From positions 2,542,001 to 2,606,000 of the forward strand of contig NZ_JACCCH010000001.1 of assembly GCF_013410945.1 (NCBI RefSeq): DNA of 64,000 nt, written 5' to 3'. Origin of the DNA: Leifsonia sp. AK011 (GTDB taxonomy: Bacteria > Actinomycetota > Actinomycetes > Actinomycetales > Microbacteriaceae). The translations under genes and the position numbers were made by a program. Below are positions 33,077 to 43,835 of this stretch, in pieces. The notes below the pieces were generated by a model. It worked only from the letters and a program-made list of their open reading frames with translations. It did not search any database and had not been told where the DNA came from. Position 1 is the stretch's first letter. Each line of letters begins with the position of its first letter.

Positions 33077-33698
33077 CGGCAGCCAGCCAGTCGTTCCAGG
33101 CACTCACGACGCGCCAGTCGGCGCTGATCGTGTCGAGGGCCTCGGGACGGAGCATCCAGTCCTCCTGCGGGTACCGCCGGGAGATCGCGAGCCGGGTAAG
33201 CCGCAGTAGTTCGATGCGCGGATGATCCGTCCGGTAGCCGCGCGGGGCGGTCGCGACTTTCCCCTCTGTCGTGAGGGCGAAACCGGCAGCCTCGGCCCGG
33301 GCGACCGCCGCCGTGACATCCTCTGAACTGCGCGACTCATCGACGAGCTCACGGAATCGGGCGAGCTGCTCGCGGGATGGCTGGTAGAGACCACCACCGA
33401 GCACGAGCCCGTGCTGCGAGAACTGCAGGTACAGGGCGGGCTCGGACAAACTGGTGGACACCATGCCGAGGTGGTCCTTGTACGGGCGTTTGTCGGCGCT
33501 GAAACGCACATCCTTGTAGGGACGGAAGATCTTGAGCGGCCCGAACTCCGGCTCGAGCTCTGCCGCGAGCGCCTCAGCCGGCGCGCGGACATGGTCGTCG
33601 TAGCGCGTCTTGTTGGCGAGCCACCACTCGCGTGTGTTGTCGCGCTCGAGCTCGTCGTAGAACGCGAAACCGTCAGGGTCGAAGCCGTCGAACTGCAT
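33063..33698 (-). CDS. DUF2461 domain protein
   Basis: A 211-residue cytoplasmic protein with the family start FDGFDPDGFAFYDELERDNT, REWWLANKTRYDDHV and the central FRPYKDVRFSADKRPYKDH block (TIGR02453). The family is widespread and uncharacterised. A TACCCT box ends six bases before the ATG, so the transcript may be leaderless. The tRNA-Glu terminator lies just upstream. Confidence 0.88.
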   Translation of the reverse strand: MQFDGFDPDGFAFYDELERDNTREWWLANKTRYDDHVRAPAEALAAELEPEFGPLKIFRPYKDVRFSADKRPYKDHLGMVSTSLSEPALYLQFSQHGLVLGGGLYQPSREQLARFRELVDESRSSEDVTAAVARAEAAGFALTTEGKVATAPRGYRTDHPRIELLRLTRLAISRRYPQEDWMLRPEALDTISADWRVVSAWNDWLAAAIRP

Positions 33699-33754
33699 GA
33701 GGCGAGGGTAGCGCTCACGGCAGGGACGGCTCGAAACACCGCCCGGAACAGCAC

Positions 33755-33781
33755 AAAACCCCCGGAGAACCGGGGGTTTTT
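33755..33781 (-). terminator. Rho-independent terminator after tRNA-Glu
   Basis: Perfect 11-bp stem AAAACCCCCGG / CCGGGGGTTTT with an AGAA loop (plus strand). On the minus strand it lies five bases beyond the tRNA 3' end and ends in a run of four T. Confidence 0.85.
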
Positions 33782-33786
33782 CGCTA

Positions 33787-33862
33787 TGGTGACCCCAGCG
33801 GGATTCGAACCCGCGTTACCGCCGTGAGAGGGCGGCGTACTAGGCCTCTATACGATGGGGCC
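33787..33862 (-). tRNA. tRNA-Glu (anticodon CTC)
   Basis: Cloverleaf on the minus strand: acceptor GGCCCCA / TGGGGTC with one G-U pair, anticodon stem CCGCC / GGCGG with loop CTCTCAC giving anticodon CTC, T-loop GGTTCGAATCC, discriminator A and an encoded CCA end (33789-33787). Confidence 0.96.
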
Positions 33863-33939
33863 GTCACGACAACTACACGAGTATGCCACACGGATCGAAG
33901 GCACACCAAAACACGCAGCTCACCGACCAGGGGGACCCG

Positions 33940-34407
33940 ATGACTCGCCGCCGCACTTCCGTTCTCGTTGCACTGCTGTCAGCAAGCACAGCCCTGCTCC
34001 TCGCGGGGTGCTCGCTGCTCGGTCCGACCCGCGGCGCGGACGGCACGTTCTCGGAACCCACGGAGATCAATTCGGCGGACCTTCTCCTCGACGACTGCTT
34101 CACGTTCGTCGACGGCACGAACCTCTCCAAATCCACCGTCGTTCCATGCGACGAGGCCCACGAGTTCCGGGTGATCGGGCAGGGAACCCTGGATGCTGCA
34201 GCCATCGATACCGCGGGTGGCAAGCAGAACGCCGTCAACGCGTCGTGCGACGAACCGTTCGCGGTCTTCAAGGAGACGCTCGCCGACGGCGTGAAAGCCG
34301 AGCAGCAGTTCATCTCGACGACGTTCGAGGAAGACGGCGTGGAACTCACGAAGTACTCGTGCCTGGCGACGGACACCGCCACGACGATCGAGGCCGCAAC
34401 TCAGTAG
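33940..34407 (+). CDS. Lipoprotein, possibly septum-formation-like domain
   Basis: A 155-residue predicted lipoprotein: basic start TRRRTS, hydrophobic segment, lipobox LLAGC at about residues 18-22. The mature part has four further cysteines, in LLLDDCFTF, VVPCDEAHEFRV, NASCDEPF and KYSCLA. The C-x-C-D-x-x-H-x-x-E-F-R pattern resembles the actinobacterial septum-formation-related domain. I chose ATG 33940 (GGGGGA upstream) rather than the longer frame from 33883. It converges with the lipid kinase gene (3 bases apart). Confidence 0.8.
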   Translation: MTRRRTSVLVALLSASTALLLAGCSLLGPTRGADGTFSEPTEINSADLLLDDCFTFVDGTNLSKSTVVPCDEAHEFRVIGQGTLDAAAIDTAGGKQNAVNASCDEPFAVFKETLADGVKAEQQFISTTFEEDGVELTKYSCLATDTATTIEAATQ

Positions 34408-34410
34408 GGG

Positions 34411-35331
34411 TCAGGCCCCCAGCATCCTGAGCGATTTCGGGTCCACGGTCACGGTGACGGGCAAACGGGCGATGCGCTCCCCGTCGGCGTAGGCGACCGC
34501 TGTCGGCGAATCCAGCGTGATGGCCTTCGCGCGATCGATCGAGACGCGCGGATCGGACACGTGCGTGCCCTTGAACACGCGCGGGAAAATGCGTAGGAAT
34601 GCCAGGCGCGACAACGGCCGGACGACCATGACGTCGAGCAGGCCATCGTCGACGAGGGCGTCGGGCGTGACCTTCATCCCGCCTCCGAGTGAGACGTTGT
34701 TGCCGATCGATACGAGTAGGGCATCGACGTCCGTCATCGAGCCGTCCAGGCCCAGCCGGTAGGCGATCGGCTTGAGGCCAGCCAACTCCAGCACGAGAGC
34801 GAGGATGTACCGGCTCGCGCCCTTGGGGTGCTGCATCCGATTCGCCCGCTCGTTGACAGTCGCATCGAACCCCGCGGAGAGGACGCACGCGAACCACCGG
34901 GTCGCCGGCTCCCCCGTCTCGTCGTCGATGTACTCGATGCGACCCGTGTCGATGACGCGCGCAGGCCGCGCGAGTGCGGCGATGAGCGCCTCGATCGACT
35001 CCTCCGTGTTCTCGTGCGGGATGCCGAGTCCCCTCGCCATGTCGTTGCCCGTGCCCGACGGAACGATGCCCAGTGGCACCTTGGTGCCGACCACGAGATT
35101 GGTGCCGAGGTTGACCATGCCGTCACCGCCGACGACGATGAGCGCGTCGGGCCTGGTGGCCACGGCACGTCGACCCGCCTCGAGGAGCTGATCGAAGTCC
35201 GGCTCCTGGAGGCTCGTCACGTCGTGCCCGAGAGCGCGGAGCGTCTGGACGACCGCCGGGCCGACATCCCGCCCCTTGCCGAACGAGGCTGTCGGATTGA
35301 TGGCAACCACGAGGCGTAACGGCGGCGTCAT
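34411..35331 (-). CDS. Diacylglycerol kinase-family lipid kinase
   Basis: A 306-residue cytoplasmic kinase of the DagK/YegS family that phosphorylates diacylglycerol or a related lipid. Motifs: NPTASFGKG near the N-terminus, VVGGDGMVN (about residues 66-74) for nucleotide binding and PSGTGNDMARGLG (about 92-104). A late DGLLDVMVVRP block completes the second domain. CATACT six bases before the ATG suggests a leaderless mRNA. It is followed on the same strand by nothing; copper genes lie upstream after 17 bases. Confidence 0.9.
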   Translation of the reverse strand: MTPPLRLVVAINPTASFGKGRDVGPAVVQTLRALGHDVTSLQEPDFDQLLEAGRRAVATRPDALIVVGGDGMVNLGTNLVVGTKVPLGIVPSGTGNDMARGLGIPHENTEESIEALIAALARPARVIDTGRIEYIDDETGEPATRWFACVLSAGFDATVNERANRMQHPKGASRYILALVLELAGLKPIAYRLGLDGSMTDVDALLVSIGNNVSLGGGMKVTPDALVDDGLLDVMVVRPLSRLAFLRIFPRVFKGTHVSDPRVSIDRAKAITLDSPTAVAYADGERIARLPVTVTVDPKSLRMLGA

Positions 35332-35348
35332 CCGCCCAGTATGGCTGC

Positions 35349-37718
<2,370 letters not shown>

Positions 37719-37722
37719 GTGG

Positions 37723-37998
37723 TCACTCCGCCCGGTTGTTGTTCAGCTCGTACACACGCAGCAGCTCATCGACCGCGACATCCTCTTCGCCGTTCTCGAA
37801 CATGTGGGCCACGTGCGTGCGGAGGTGGTTCTCCACGAGCAGCTTGTTGAGGCTGCGCAGTGACTTCTGCACCGCCAGGGACTGCGTGATGATGTCGACG
37901 CAGTAGTCCTCGCTCTCGATCATCTTGGTGATGCCACGGAGCTGTCCCTCGAGGATCCGACTGCGGTGTAGCGCACGGCGCTTGATGTCGTCAATCAT
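37723..37998 (-). CDS. csoR: CsoR-family copper-sensing repressor
   Basis: A 91-residue all-helical repressor. The first ligand is Cys in ESEDYCVDII (residue 33) and the second His in LVENHLRTH (58). The third position, normally Cys four residues on, is His (62), giving C-H-H where copper sensors have C-H-C. Metal preference may therefore differ, although the operator and the adjacent CopB ATPase point to copper. ATG 37998 is preceded at the right distance by a TATTAT box and lacks a Shine-Dalgarno sequence, so the mRNA is probably leaderless. It is co-transcribed with copB. Confidence 0.9.
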   Translation of the reverse strand: MIDDIKRRALHRSRILEGQLRGITKMIESEDYCVDIITQSLAVQKSLRSLNKLLVENHLRTHVAHMFENGEEDVAVDELLRVYELNNNRAE

Positions 37999-38004
37999 GC
38001 GCCC

Positions 38005-38025
38005 ATAATACCCCTAGGGGGTATT
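38005..38025. promoter_or_regulatory. CsoR operator overlapping the csoR-copB promoter
   Basis: AATACCCCTAGGGGGTATT is a near-perfect match to the pseudo-palindromic CsoR box. On the minus strand it runs directly into TATTAT (38010-38005), whose position six bases before the csoR ATG fits a -10 element. Binding would block the promoter. It also lies 32 bases upstream of the divergent MBL-fold gene. Confidence 0.88.
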
Positions 38026-38056
38026 TAATGCACGCGCGGATGCTTAGGCTCCTTTC

Positions 38057-38692
38057 ATGAAGATCACCAAGCGCGAACACTCCTGCCAGATCATCGAAAC
38101 CGGCGGCGCGACCCTCGTCATCGACCCGGGAGCATTCACGCTCCCGCTGGGCGACCTCACGGAGGTGGCGGCGATCGTGATCACGCACGAGCACGAGGAC
38201 CACTGGACACCCGCACACCTCGACGCGATCCGCGAGATGAATCCGGATGCCCGGATCCTGGGGCCCGCGGGCGTGGCGGCCGCGGGCGCCGAGTACCCCA
38301 TCGAGGCCGTCGCCCCTGGCGACACGGTCGACGTCGGACCGTTCACCCTCACCTTCTTCGGCGGCAAGCACGCCGTCATCCACTCATCGATCCCGGTGGT
38401 CGACAATGTCGGGGTTCTCGTCAACGAATCGCTCTACTACGCGGGCGACTCCTATGCGGTGCCCGGCGTACCCGTCGACGTGCTGGCCGCACCCATCGGC
38501 GCCCCGTGGCTCAAGATCGGCGAGGCGATGGACTACGTCGCCGCGGTGAAGCCGGCCCGCGCGTACCCGGTGCACGAGTCCACACTCTCCGTGATCGGAC
38601 GCACGATGGCGAACGCTCGCCTGGAGTCGGTGCTGGGCCAGTGGGGCGGGGAGTACACGGTGCTCGAGCCAGGAGACACGCTCGACGTCTGA
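38057..38692 (+). CDS. MBL-fold metallo-hydrolase (UlaG-like)
   Basis: A 211-residue soluble metallo-beta-lactamase-fold enzyme. The metal motif HEHEDH (about residues 43-48) is intact, with a further His in FFGGKHAVIH, an Asp in YYAGDSY, and a His in YPVHES. Substrate not predictable. It is divergent from csoR-copB and shares their short intergenic region, so copper responsiveness is possible but untested. It ends at a strong bidirectional terminator. Confidence 0.87.
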   Translation: MKITKREHSCQIIETGGATLVIDPGAFTLPLGDLTEVAAIVITHEHEDHWTPAHLDAIREMNPDARILGPAGVAAAGAEYPIEAVAPGDTVDVGPFTLTFFGGKHAVIHSSIPVVDNVGVLVNESLYYAGDSYAVPGVPVDVLAAPIGAPWLKIGEAMDYVAAVKPARAYPVHESTLSVIGRTMANARLESVLGQWGGEYTVLEPGDTLDV

Positions 38693-38704
38693 CCCAGCAC
38701 GGCA

Positions 38705-38741
38705 CTGGGGCGCCCCGGGCACGAAGCCCGAGACGCCCCAG
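38705..38741. terminator. Bidirectional hairpin terminator
   Basis: CTGGGGCG pairs with CGCCCCAG, and inside this CCCGGGC-type bases pair with GCCCG. It separates the convergent MBL and S15 peptidase genes. No long U-run on either side. Confidence 0.7.
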
Positions 38742-38755
38742 TCGCTGGTTGTGCG

Positions 38756-41344
38756 TTAGTCGGTCGCTGACGCACCCGATGCGCGGCGACGGCGGACGAC
38801 CAGCAGTGTTCCACCGGCCAGCGCGAGGAGCAGCGCCACGAGGCCTGCACCAACGAGCGGCGTGGAACCCGTGAGGGCGAGGATCGGCGCGGCCGTGTCA
38901 TCCTCGTCGGTCGGCGCCACGACGGCCGGAGCCTCGACCTGGATGGTGACACTCGCCGAGATCTCACCGAGCGTTGCCGTGATCTCGTGCGGGCTCGCGG
39001 TGGGGAACGTGATCTCGTTGCCCTCGATGACGTCGGTCGCCACCGAGCTCGTGAGGGTCACCAGCTCTGTGACATCCCCCACCGACTCGTTCTCCGGTCC
39101 GAAGCCCTCGACCGAGACGGTGATCGTGTCACCCTTCTTGACCGCGAGGCTGCTCGGCGTGATCTCGAGGCTCTCGATGAACTCCTCCATCGTGTACCAG
39201 TGCGCGTAGGCCATGGTGTCTGCCATGATCGGCGCCTCGAAATCGAACGGCGTCGTGAACTCGGCATCCGTGTACCAGCCCATGAAGACATAGCCCTCGA
39301 CGGCCGGGTCCTCAGGAGCCGTCGCAGTTGCACCGTACGCCACGGTCTGTGACTCGATCGGCTCACCGTGACCCCCGAGGTCGAAGCCGAGCGTGACCGG
39401 TGCCGCGTCGCCGAGCGCACCCGACGCCGCCGCTGCGGACATCCCGCCCACGACGGGAAGGGTGATCGTGCTCGCCTTCGCGTCAACGGTCACCGTCACG
39501 CCACGAGTGCCGTCGTTGCTGTAGCCCGACAGGTTAGTGGTGAGGAGCACACCGATACGGTGCCCGGCAGGCACGATGTGGTCGTAGGGCTCCATCGGGA
39601 AGTTGTACACGTTCTTCTCACCGGCAACGACCGGCGTCGCCTGACCTTCGACGAGGCTCGCGCGGTTCGACGAGTCGAGCGCGCCACGAGAGATGCGCCA
39701 CTGCTCGACGTCAGCCGAGTAGTTGACCGACTCGGGGAAGCACGCGCTGTCGGTGGCGTTCGAGACACCCCAACACGTCGACTGGCTCGTCTTCTGGGAT
39801 CCGTCGCCCGGGGAACGGGGCGTGAGGGTCGAGGGACCGTAGTCGACGATCGCAACACCGAAGTTCGCCTGCGTGTTGTCGAGCGATGCAGTCAGCGACA
39901 CGACGGGAGTTCCGGAGAGGCGCAACTCGGACTCGAGCGGGTCGGAGAGGAACGCGAGCCTCGTGGCCTGCGATCCCTCCGGGCTCGTGATGAGGTTCGT
40001 CTCGCTTATCGACGCCGAGGTGACGCCGGTGAACGTGAGCGAATCGAGTCCGGTCCCGGCCTGCAGCTCGAGACCACCCGCGACGCCAGCCTCGGTTCCG
40101 GTCAGATGGATCGGCACGTCAGCGGTGCCGGGCGCCGGCCAGTTCGCCTCGTCCTTGAACGTTCCCGCGGCCGTCTCGACCGTCGCCATCGGCTCCGTCA
40201 TGATGCCGTTGTCGATGTCGAGCAGCCAGTAGTCGAACCAGCGGTGGAGCGTGTCGACCCAGACGCCACGGCGGTAGTCGAACGGGTCGACGTGACCGAT
40301 CTTGGCAAGCCACGTCTTGCGCGGAACCTCATTCTCCGCGAGCGCGTTCCACCAGTCACCGAACTGGCTCATACGCACGTTGTCGTCGTTGAAGCCGTGC
40401 ACAGCGAAGACGGACGCCTTCACGTTGTCCACGTCCAGCAGGTAGTTGCGGTCGTCCCAGAACGGCGTGTAGTCGCCGGAGGGCTCTCCGATGAGCGGGA
40501 CCCACGAGTTCCGCACGGGGGCGCAGAGGGCGCGACGGTCGGGGTTGGTGACCGTGTTGGACAGGCTCTGCGGGTAGTTGGAGTTGTGGCGGATGCCGTT
40601 GGTGCGCGAGTAGCGGTACCAATCGCTGATCGCGGCAATCGGGACGATCGTGGCGAGACCGTCGACACCCGTCGCGGCAACGCCGTTGGCCAGGGTGCCG
40701 TCGTAGGACTTGCCGATCATGCCCGACTTGCCGTTGTGCCAGGTGGCCGTGACCGGGGCGCCGTCGGCGTCGTAGCCGGGCACACGTCCGTTCAACCAGT
40801 CGACGACGACCTTCATGCTCTGGATGTCACCGGGGCCACCGTGGTTCGGGCAGCCCGTCGAGTACGCGGTTCCATTCATCTGTGCGTGGAGCATCGCGTA
40901 GCCGCGGGGCACGAAGTAGTTGTCGTAGTAGAGCGGGAACAGGTCAGTGACGCCGTCGCCGTTGTTGTTGAGAAGCTGGGCCTCGGTTCCACGGCCGAGG
41001 GTCGTGTAGTAGGGGCTCGGGTCGATGATGGCGGGCGACTTGAGCGTTCCGCTCGGGTCGTTGGGACGGATGATGTCGATGGCCGTGACATCCGTCACTC
41101 CGTCGAGATCCTGGTCGACACCCTCGACCGGCACGAAGACGCGCTCGCGAATAGCGGTCTCGTAGCTGTAGGCGATCGCCGACTTGCCATCGGCGATCGA
41201 GATGCCTGCGGGGGTGGCTGCGGAGGCCGCCAGAGGAGCAACGGTGCTCGAGACGATGGCGAGGGTCAGTGCGCCTGCGAGTACCCCGATTCTCGCTCGA
41301 GATCGCTTGCGTACTGATGGATGTTGATGAACATGCTGAGTCAT
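38756..41344 (-). CDS. Secreted, wall-anchored S15-family peptidase (X-Pro dipeptidyl-peptidase/CocE-like)
   Basis: An 862-residue exported protein. Signal peptide about 1-43 (cleavage after ASA). The alpha/beta hydrolase domain has the S15 nucleophile in GMIGKSYDG (about 212), acid region VHGFNDDNVR (about 320) and His in KIGHVDP (about 348), followed by the jelly-roll domain usual in CocE/PepX. Next come an InlB B-repeat-like domain (GYVFMGWYTDAEFTTPF, about 690-730) and a bacterial Ig-like domain. The end is a sorting signal: LALTGS (about 823), a hydrophobic helix and RRRRAS. LAxTG is the motif of class E sortases. Asp-rich loops DQDLDGVTD and NNNGDGVTD suggest calcium binding. Confidence 0.88.
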   Translation of the reverse strand: MTQHVHQHPSVRKRSRARIGVLAGALTLAIVSSTVAPLAASAATPAGISIADGKSAIAYSYETAIRERVFVPVEGVDQDLDGVTDVTAIDIIRPNDPSGTLKSPAIIDPSPYYTTLGRGTEAQLLNNNGDGVTDLFPLYYDNYFVPRGYAMLHAQMNGTAYSTGCPNHGGPGDIQSMKVVVDWLNGRVPGYDADGAPVTATWHNGKSGMIGKSYDGTLANGVAATGVDGLATIVPIAAISDWYRYSRTNGIRHNSNYPQSLSNTVTNPDRRALCAPVRNSWVPLIGEPSGDYTPFWDDRNYLLDVDNVKASVFAVHGFNDDNVRMSQFGDWWNALAENEVPRKTWLAKIGHVDPFDYRRGVWVDTLHRWFDYWLLDIDNGIMTEPMATVETAAGTFKDEANWPAPGTADVPIHLTGTEAGVAGGLELQAGTGLDSLTFTGVTSASISETNLITSPEGSQATRLAFLSDPLESELRLSGTPVVSLTASLDNTQANFGVAIVDYGPSTLTPRSPGDGSQKTSQSTCWGVSNATDSACFPESVNYSADVEQWRISRGALDSSNRASLVEGQATPVVAGEKNVYNFPMEPYDHIVPAGHRIGVLLTTNLSGYSNDGTRGVTVTVDAKASTITLPVVGGMSAAAASGALGDAAPVTLGFDLGGHGEPIESQTVAYGATATAPEDPAVEGYVFMGWYTDAEFTTPFDFEAPIMADTMAYAHWYTMEEFIESLEITPSSLAVKKGDTITVSVEGFGPENESVGDVTELVTLTSSVATDVIEGNEITFPTASPHEITATLGEISASVTIQVEAPAVVAPTDEDDTAAPILALTGSTPLVGAGLVALLLALAGGTLLVVRRRRASGASATD

Positions 41345-41477
41345 ATGTCTTGCTTAGCAACAAACATCACTTTCACAGTGGAAGTTCACGAAGTTGTAAC
41401 ACATGGGGCAAAACTGTTTCCACAGCGAAACAAAAGCAGGCCAGCATGTGACGATGTTTCAGTTAACGCTGGAGCGC

Positions 41478-42248
41478 CTACCCGCGTCGAAAGTCGGGTG
41501 CGCGCTTCTCGATAAAGGCAGCCATCCCCTCGGCGCGACCCTCCGTCGCGAACAGCTCGATGAACTCATGGCGCTCGAAAGCGAGACCCTCATCGAGGGA
41601 TGCCTCGAACACACGATTCACGGCCGCCTTGGCGGCCACGTTCGCGGGCCGCGACCGCGCTGCGATCTCGTTCGCAACGGACAGAGTCTCCTCGAGGAGT
41701 GTCTCCACGGGGTAGACGCGCGCGACCAGCCCGTACTGCAGTGCTTCGGCCGCACCTATCGTGCGACCCGTGAGCACGAGGTCCATGGCGGCCGCCTTGC
41801 CGATGGCGCGGGTCAGACGCTGCGACCCGCCCATGCCGGGGATGATGCCGAGGGTGATCTCGGGCTGCCCGAACTTGGCCGTCTCGGAGGCGTAGATCAT
41901 GTCGCACGACATCGCGAGTTCACAGCCGCCGCCGAGTGCGTAGCCGGACACCGCGGCGATGACCGGGATCGGTATCGCCGCGAACCGATCCCACTCGGCG
42001 AACGGGTCGTTGGCGCTGACCTCTTCGTAGGTGAGCTCTGCCATCGCCTTGATGTCGGCGCCTGCGGCGAACACCGCTTCGGAGCCGGTGACCACGATCG
42101 CGCCGATGCCCGGGTCCGCACCGAATGCTTCGGCCGCCTCCAGCAGTTCGTGCAGAACCGTCCCGTTGAGGGCATTGAGAGCCTGGGGGCGGTTGAGCGT
42201 GATGAGGCCGACGGAACCGCGGGTATCGGTGCGGATGGTCTCGGTCAT
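41478..42248 (-). CDS. Enoyl-CoA hydratase
   Basis: A 256-residue crotonase-fold enzyme that hydrates trans-2-enoyl-CoA. The oxyanion and catalytic regions are complete: [24 protein letters not shown] (first Glu) and [16 protein letters not shown] (second Glu). I chose ATG 42248 since the longer frame to 42608 only reads through the upstream gene. The start overlaps the end of the upstream hydrolase by 4 bases (ATGA), so the two act in the same fatty acid or branched-chain amino acid degradation route. Confidence 0.92.
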   Translation of the reverse strand: MTETIRTDTRGSVGLITLNRPQALNALNGTVLHELLEAAEAFGADPGIGAIVVTGSEAVFAAGADIKAMAELTYEEVSANDPFAEWDRFAAIPIPVIAAVSGYALGGGCELAMSCDMIYASETAKFGQPEITLGIIPGMGGSQRLTRAIGKAAAMDLVLTGRTIGAAEALQYGLVARVYPVETLLEETLSVANEIAARSRPANVAAKAAVNRVFEASLDEGLAFERHEFIELFATEGRAEGMAAFIEKRAPDFRRG

Positions 42249-43300
42249 TGGAGGTCCTTTCGGTTCGGCAGGATCAGATCGTGGGGCAGCGGGTCGAAGA
42301 AGGCGGCGAGCGCGTCGGCATCGACGTCGGCGAGGCTTGCCGGATTCCAGCGTGGCGAGCGATCCTTGTCGATCACCTGTGCGCGGATTCCCTCCGCGAG
42401 GTCGGGAAGACCGAGGCAGCGCACGGACACCCGGAACTCCTGCGTGAGCGCACTCTCCAGATCGGGCAGGCTCCTCGCCCGCCGCAGCGACGCCAGCGTG
42501 AGCACAAGGGCGGAGGGCGACTTCGACTCGATCGCGTCGGTGAGGTCGTCGTACCCTGCGTCGCGCAGCGCAGCGAGGATGCTCGCCACGTCGTCGAGGG
42601 CAAAGCACTCGTCGAGCGCCACCTGGTCGTCGACGATCTGCGGATGCCTGGCCTCCTCTGCGACGCGGGCGATCGACTCGTCCGCCCCGTGAGTCGTGAG
42701 CGCCTCCCGCAGCTCGGCAAGGCGATCGCGGGGGACGAACGAGTCGGCGAGTCCGAGGTGGATGGCGCCCGCTGCATCCGTCGAGCCGGCGGTGAGTGCC
42801 AGACGCGTTCCGAGTTCACCCGGCGCCCGCGACAGCAACCAGGTGCCGCCGACGTCGGGCACGAAGCCGATCGTGGGTTCTGGCATCCCGACACTCGAGG
42901 TCTCCGTGACGATGCGGTGGCTCGCATGGGCGCCGAGCCCCACTCCCCCGCCCAGCACGATGCCGTCCATGACCGTGACAATCGGTTTGGGGTAGCGGGC
43001 GATGCGGGCGTTGAGCGTGTACTCGTCGCGCCAGAACTGCTCGGTCGCGCCACCGCCGCCGACCGCGTCCCGGTAGATGCCGACGATGTCGCCGCCGGCG
43101 CAGAACGCGCGATCGCCAGCACCCTGGATCAGCACGCGTTCGATCTGGGGATCCGTCTCCCACTCGTCGAGATGGGCGGCGATCTCGACGACCATGCGAT
43201 GGGTCAGGGCGTTGAGCGCACGCGGACGGTCGAGCGTGACGGTGCCCAGCGCCCGCTCGACGGAGAAACGCACCTCTGGGGTGTCGACGGTGTCATCCAT
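42245..43300 (-). CDS. 3-hydroxyisobutyryl-CoA hydrolase / enoyl-CoA hydratase-isomerase family
   Basis: A 351-residue crotonase-fold protein with the longer C-terminal half typical of 3-hydroxyisobutyryl-CoA hydrolase in valine degradation. [30 protein letters not shown] and [20 protein letters not shown] carry the glutamate and aspartate used by that enzyme. ATG 43300 has TACGGT seven bases upstream, consistent with a leaderless mRNA. It is followed by the coupled enoyl-CoA hydratase gene. Confidence 0.88.
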   Translation of the reverse strand: MDDTVDTPEVRFSVERALGTVTLDRPRALNALTHRMVVEIAAHLDEWETDPQIERVLIQGAGDRAFCAGGDIVGIYRDAVGGGGATEQFWRDEYTLNARIARYPKPIVTVMDGIVLGGGVGLGAHASHRIVTETSSVGMPEPTIGFVPDVGGTWLLSRAPGELGTRLALTAGSTDAAGAIHLGLADSFVPRDRLAELREALTTHGADESIARVAEEARHPQIVDDQVALDECFALDDVASILAALRDAGYDDLTDAIESKSPSALVLTLASLRRARSLPDLESALTQEFRVSVRCLGLPDLAEGIRAQVIDKDRSPRWNPASLADVDADALAAFFDPLPHDLILPNRKDLQ

Positions 43301-43326
43301 CGATCCCACCGTAGACGGACGAGTGG

Positions 43327-43746
43327 CTACTCGGCGGCTGGTTGTACCGGAGGGACAAAAAGCGCGATCAGGATCCCCACCGTCTGCACGATGGCGATGA
43401 TCACCCCGACGTGAGCGGACCCGACGGAGACGACGACGAGCACCGCGATGAGGGTGAGACCGAGCGAGGGGAAGACCGTGACATTGTCGACCCACCGCGG
43501 CAACCGCGTCGGCGAGGTCGTGGCACGCTCCACCAGCCACGGGAGCACATAGAACAGGACACCGAGTACGGCGACAACGACGATGAGGAACAGGTTGCCG
43601 AGCTCCACGGTGACGGAGAAGAACACGACCACCGCCCACGTCGCCAGCGCGGCGCCCGCAAGGCGCAGGGCGAGGCCACCGCGGGTCGTTCCCCACGGGT
43701 TGGTGCTCCACCAGGTCTTGAAGCTCAGTTTGTTGTCGTTCGGCAT
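43327..43746 (-). CDS. Small integral membrane protein
   Basis: A 139-residue protein with four predicted helices (about 25-45, 49-70, 88-108 and 110-132). The N-terminus is polar (PNDNKLSFKTWWSTNPWG). No family recognised. TACGGT seven bases before the ATG suggests a leaderless mRNA. It lies 26 bases upstream of the hydrolase gene on the same strand and diverges from the cytochrome b-like gene. Confidence 0.72.
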   Translation of the reverse strand: MPNDNKLSFKTWWSTNPWGTTRGGLALRLAGAALATWAVVVFFSVTVELGNLFLIVVVAVLGVLFYVLPWLVERATTSPTRLPRWVDNVTVFPSLGLTLIAVLVVVSVGSAHVGVIIAIVQTVGILIALFVPPVQPAAE

Positions 43747-43790
43747 CTGGTCAACCGTAGCGGGTCCGCGACTTCGGTAAAGTCGGAGTC

Positions 43791-43835
43791 GTGTTCATCG
43801 ACGCGCAGGCCGCCGTATCGGCGATCCGGTCGTGA
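43791..43835 (+). CDS. Possible 14-residue upstream ORF coupled to the cytochrome b-like gene
   Basis: GTG at 43791 opens a 14-codon frame (MFIDAQAAVSAIRS) whose TGA overlaps the GTG start of the next gene (GTGA). A TAAAGT box ends seven bases before it, so it would be the first codon of a leaderless mRNA and would deliver ribosomes to the membrane-protein start, which lacks a Shine-Dalgarno sequence. Alternatively it may be the true mRNA leader without a function for the peptide. Confidence 0.4.
   Translation: MFIDAQAAVSAIRS

Noticed and set aside
33787-33862. CRISPR arrays anywhere in the window.
   Set aside because: The only regularly spaced repeat (44758-44973) has no spacers, and no cas genes are present.
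39368-41317. A 649-codon plus-strand frame opposite the S15 peptidase.
   Set aside because: Antisense shadow; low-complexity Arg/Val/Asp composition and no ribosome binding site.
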